Positions 62,410-64,000 of a DNA stretch of 64,000 bases are shown piece after piece (position 1 is the first letter of the stretch; the number at the start of each line of letters is the position of its first letter). The notes under the pieces were generated by a model, which saw only the letters and a program-made list of their open reading frames with translations, ran no database searches and was not told the origin of the DNA. Source of the DNA: Arthrobacter sp. B2a2-09 (GTDB taxonomy: Bacteria > Actinomycetota > Actinomycetes > Actinomycetales > Micrococcaceae); the NCBI RefSeq assembly GCF_027587375.1, contig NZ_JAMXIC010000001.1:1-64000 (forward strand). Direction: 5' to 3'. Made by a program: the position numbers and the translations under genes.

Positions 62410-62637
62410 CGCCTTCCGTATCCCCGACGGCCGCCTGCGACTGAGCACCGCGCTGTTTCATCCCAGCCGATTGCCACGGTTCTTGCAAGGTAATGCGAGC
62501 TCCTGCAAGTCGGCCCATGAGAAGTTCGGCGGGGAGTGCAGCCGTGACTGAATTCGAGTCGGCATTTGTGCCGCGAACGGATGGGTCCGGAACGAGTTGG
62601 CCTGATATCAATTCGAATGCCGTTGTACCCGAACACA

Positions 62638-62680
62638 GAGCGACTGCCGCTCCTCCTCAAAATGGGGGCGGCAGCCGCTC
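62638..62680. terminator. hairpin terminator between converging genes
   Basis: GAGCG-a-CTGCCGC (62638-62650) pairs with GCGGCAG-c-CGCTC (62668-62680): a 12-pair stem with one mismatch, between the DUF6036 gene and the converging permease. No other gene is seen in 62410-62751. Confidence 0.6.
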
Positions 62681-62751
62681 TGCGTTCTTCGAAATCTGTC
62701 AGAAAAGCAATGTCGTCGCTCCCCAGGGCACGGCGTCGCGGTCCGGAATTA

Positions 62752-64000
62752 TCAGCCTGGTGTGGTCGTGAGTTGCTGTTCAATGTCCACGCGGGCAACT
62801 TCGGAAGCCTCACGTTCCGCAAAGTCCAGGGCCAGTGCTCCCTGTGATTTCTTCCGGCGGAGCAGGAAGACCACCAAGCCGATGAGCATCCAGACGCCGC
62901 CAAGCGCGTAGGTGAACCAGGCCAGTGAGGTCCACAGCCAGGCGATGAAGGCGAAACCGATCACGGGCATGACAAGGTGGCGCAGCACGCCGGTCTTTCC
63001 GCGTTTTCGGAGATCGAAGAACAACACCTTGATGGTGGCCAGGTTGACCATGGCAAAGGCGAGCAGGGCGCCGAAGTTGATCATGTACACGGCCTGGTCC
63101 AGGGTGATGAAGAGGGCCACGAGGGAAAACGCGGAGACTACCAGAGCTGCGATGAAGGGTGTCCGGAAGCGAGGGTGCAGGCTGGCAAAGATACCTGGCA
63201 GGATGCGGTCACGGCCCATGGCGAAGATCACCCGGCTGACGCTCATCTGTGCGGCCGTGCCGCAGAGGACCAACCCAGTGAGGTTCACCAGCACGAACAC
63301 CACCATCAGTACATCGCCGCCAGCCTTCTGCATGAGTTCCGTACCGGCCGCATCAAGGTTCCCGAGGCTGTGCCAGTCGGGCACGATCAGGCTGCCCGCC
63401 ACGGAGAAGAGGACATAGCCCACGCCGGCGAAAAGGGTGGCATAGACAATGCCGCGGGGCACGTCCCGTTTCGGGTTGCGTGCCTCCTCGGACAGAGTGG
63501 ACACGCCGTCAAACCCGAGGAAGGCAAACGCCACGATGGCAGCCGCAGCCATCAGGGGCGCGAATCCGCCATTTCCCGGAGTCAATGGTCGGACTACGCT
63601 TTCCAAGCTCAGCTGCGGGGCATTGGCCACTGCCAGAACCAGGAAGGCTAGGATGACCAGCACAGAAGCAATCACCACCACGAAGTTCATCTTCTTCACC
63701 CAGGTCACGCCGATGACGCTGAAGAGCCCCACCACCACGAGGCATCCCAGAACGGCTAGTTGTGGTGGAACGCTCGTGAACAGGCTGTTGAAGTACAGTC
63801 CGAAGATCAGGAAGTTCACCATGGGCAGGAACAGGTAGTCCAGCATCATGGCCCAACCAACAAAGAAGCCCACCGGGGCGCCGAAAGCCCTCCCTGTGTA
63901 CGCGTAGGCACCGCCCGTGACTGGAACGTAGCGCGCCATGCGCCCGTAACTGTGTGCGGTGAAGAGCATGGCGACGACGGCGAGCACGTACGCCGCGGGC
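62752..64000 (-). CDS. APC-family amino-acid/polyamine permease (partial, 5' end beyond window)
   Basis: At least 416 codons; the frame is open to the right edge, so the start lies outside. APC features: HSYGRMARYVPVTGGAYAYTGRAFG near the left end of the protein as seen, FAFLGFDGVSTLSEEARNPKRDVPRG in the substrate-gate loop, and SVSRVIFAMGRDRILPGIFASLHPRFRTP. The VTGGAYAYT and GFDGVSTLSEE segments resemble putrescine importer PuuP and related amine permeases. The C-terminus is a short acidic tail. Substrate unproven. Confidence 0.9.
   Translation of the reverse strand, partial: PAAYVLAVVAMLFTAHSYGRMARYVPVTGGAYAYTGRAFGAPVGFFVGWAMMLDYLFLPMVNFLIFGLYFNSLFTSVPPQLAVLGCLVVVGLFSVIGVTWVKKMNFVVVIASVLVILAFLVLAVANAPQLSLESVVRPLTPGNGGFAPLMAAAAIVAFAFLGFDGVSTLSEEARNPKRDVPRGIVYATLFAGVGYVLFSVAGSLIVPDWHSLGNLDAAGTELMQKAGGDVLMVVFVLVNLTGLVLCGTAAQMSVSRVIFAMGRDRILPGIFASLHPRFRTPFIAALVVSAFSLVALFITLDQAVYMINFGALLAFAMVNLATIKVLFFDLRKRGKTGVLRHLVMPVIGFAFIAWLWTSLAWFTYALGGVWMLIGLVVFLLRRKKSQGALALDFAEREASEVARVDIEQQLTTTPG

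Overview
The window is high-GC DNA from an actinobacterium. Gene content points to the Micrococcaceae, most likely Arthrobacter, Paenarthrobacter or Pseudarthrobacter: a fused oleBC olefin cluster, a compact egtABCD ergothioneine operon, tandem glycine riboswitches, PucR and UTRA-type GntR regulators, and an actinobacterial copper set (CopB, DUF6153, DUF305). Species assignment is inference.

Layout. 1-3200: the start of gcvP and a divergent glycine permease, each behind its own tandem glycine riboswitch. 3220-10254: a PucR regulator divergent from a tight operon of ureohydrolase, NCS1 permease, aldehyde dehydrogenase and FAD-linked oxidase, which looks like catabolism of a guanidino compound. 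10256-17022: a leftward operon of an ABC importer, a HAD hydrolase, an alkaline-phosphatase-superfamily enzyme and a truncated D-threonine-aldolase-like gene, divergent from a GntR/UTRA regulator. It resembles a 2-aminoethylphosphonate-type uptake system. 17085-18300: broken genes (amidase, amidohydrolase). 19413-24117: oleA-oleBC-oleD. 24160-26892: a GH63-type glycosidase. 27136-32734: ergothioneine genes, with an egtE candidate converging on egtDCBA. 32831-37962: an IS30 remnant, a CsoR-type promoter and a copper-handling cluster. 38048-44589: a TetR-controlled set of small membrane proteins, a frameshifted gene, and a large LuxR-family ATPase regulator next to a DUF4386 gene fused to a small upstream domain. 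44986-52300: permease, SDR, class III aminotransferase/phospho-lyase and kinase, plus a divergent TetR and an aldehyde dehydrogenase. This reads as a phosphorylation-based amino-alcohol pathway. 52582-64000: mixed genes (DUF427, membrane proteins, 5'-3' exonuclease, Fic protein, lone sulfonate-type binding protein, alcohol dehydrogenase, HTH/DUF6036 toxin-antitoxin-like pair, partial amino-acid permease).

Two copies of the same sequence, a tRNA 3' end followed by its terminator hairpin, lie about 33.5 kb apart (near 18955 and 52426) with no complete tRNA attached. They look like old attachment sites. Several decayed genes and the IS30 remnant support a history of insertion and deletion. No CRISPR array, rRNA, complete tRNA or intact transposase was found.
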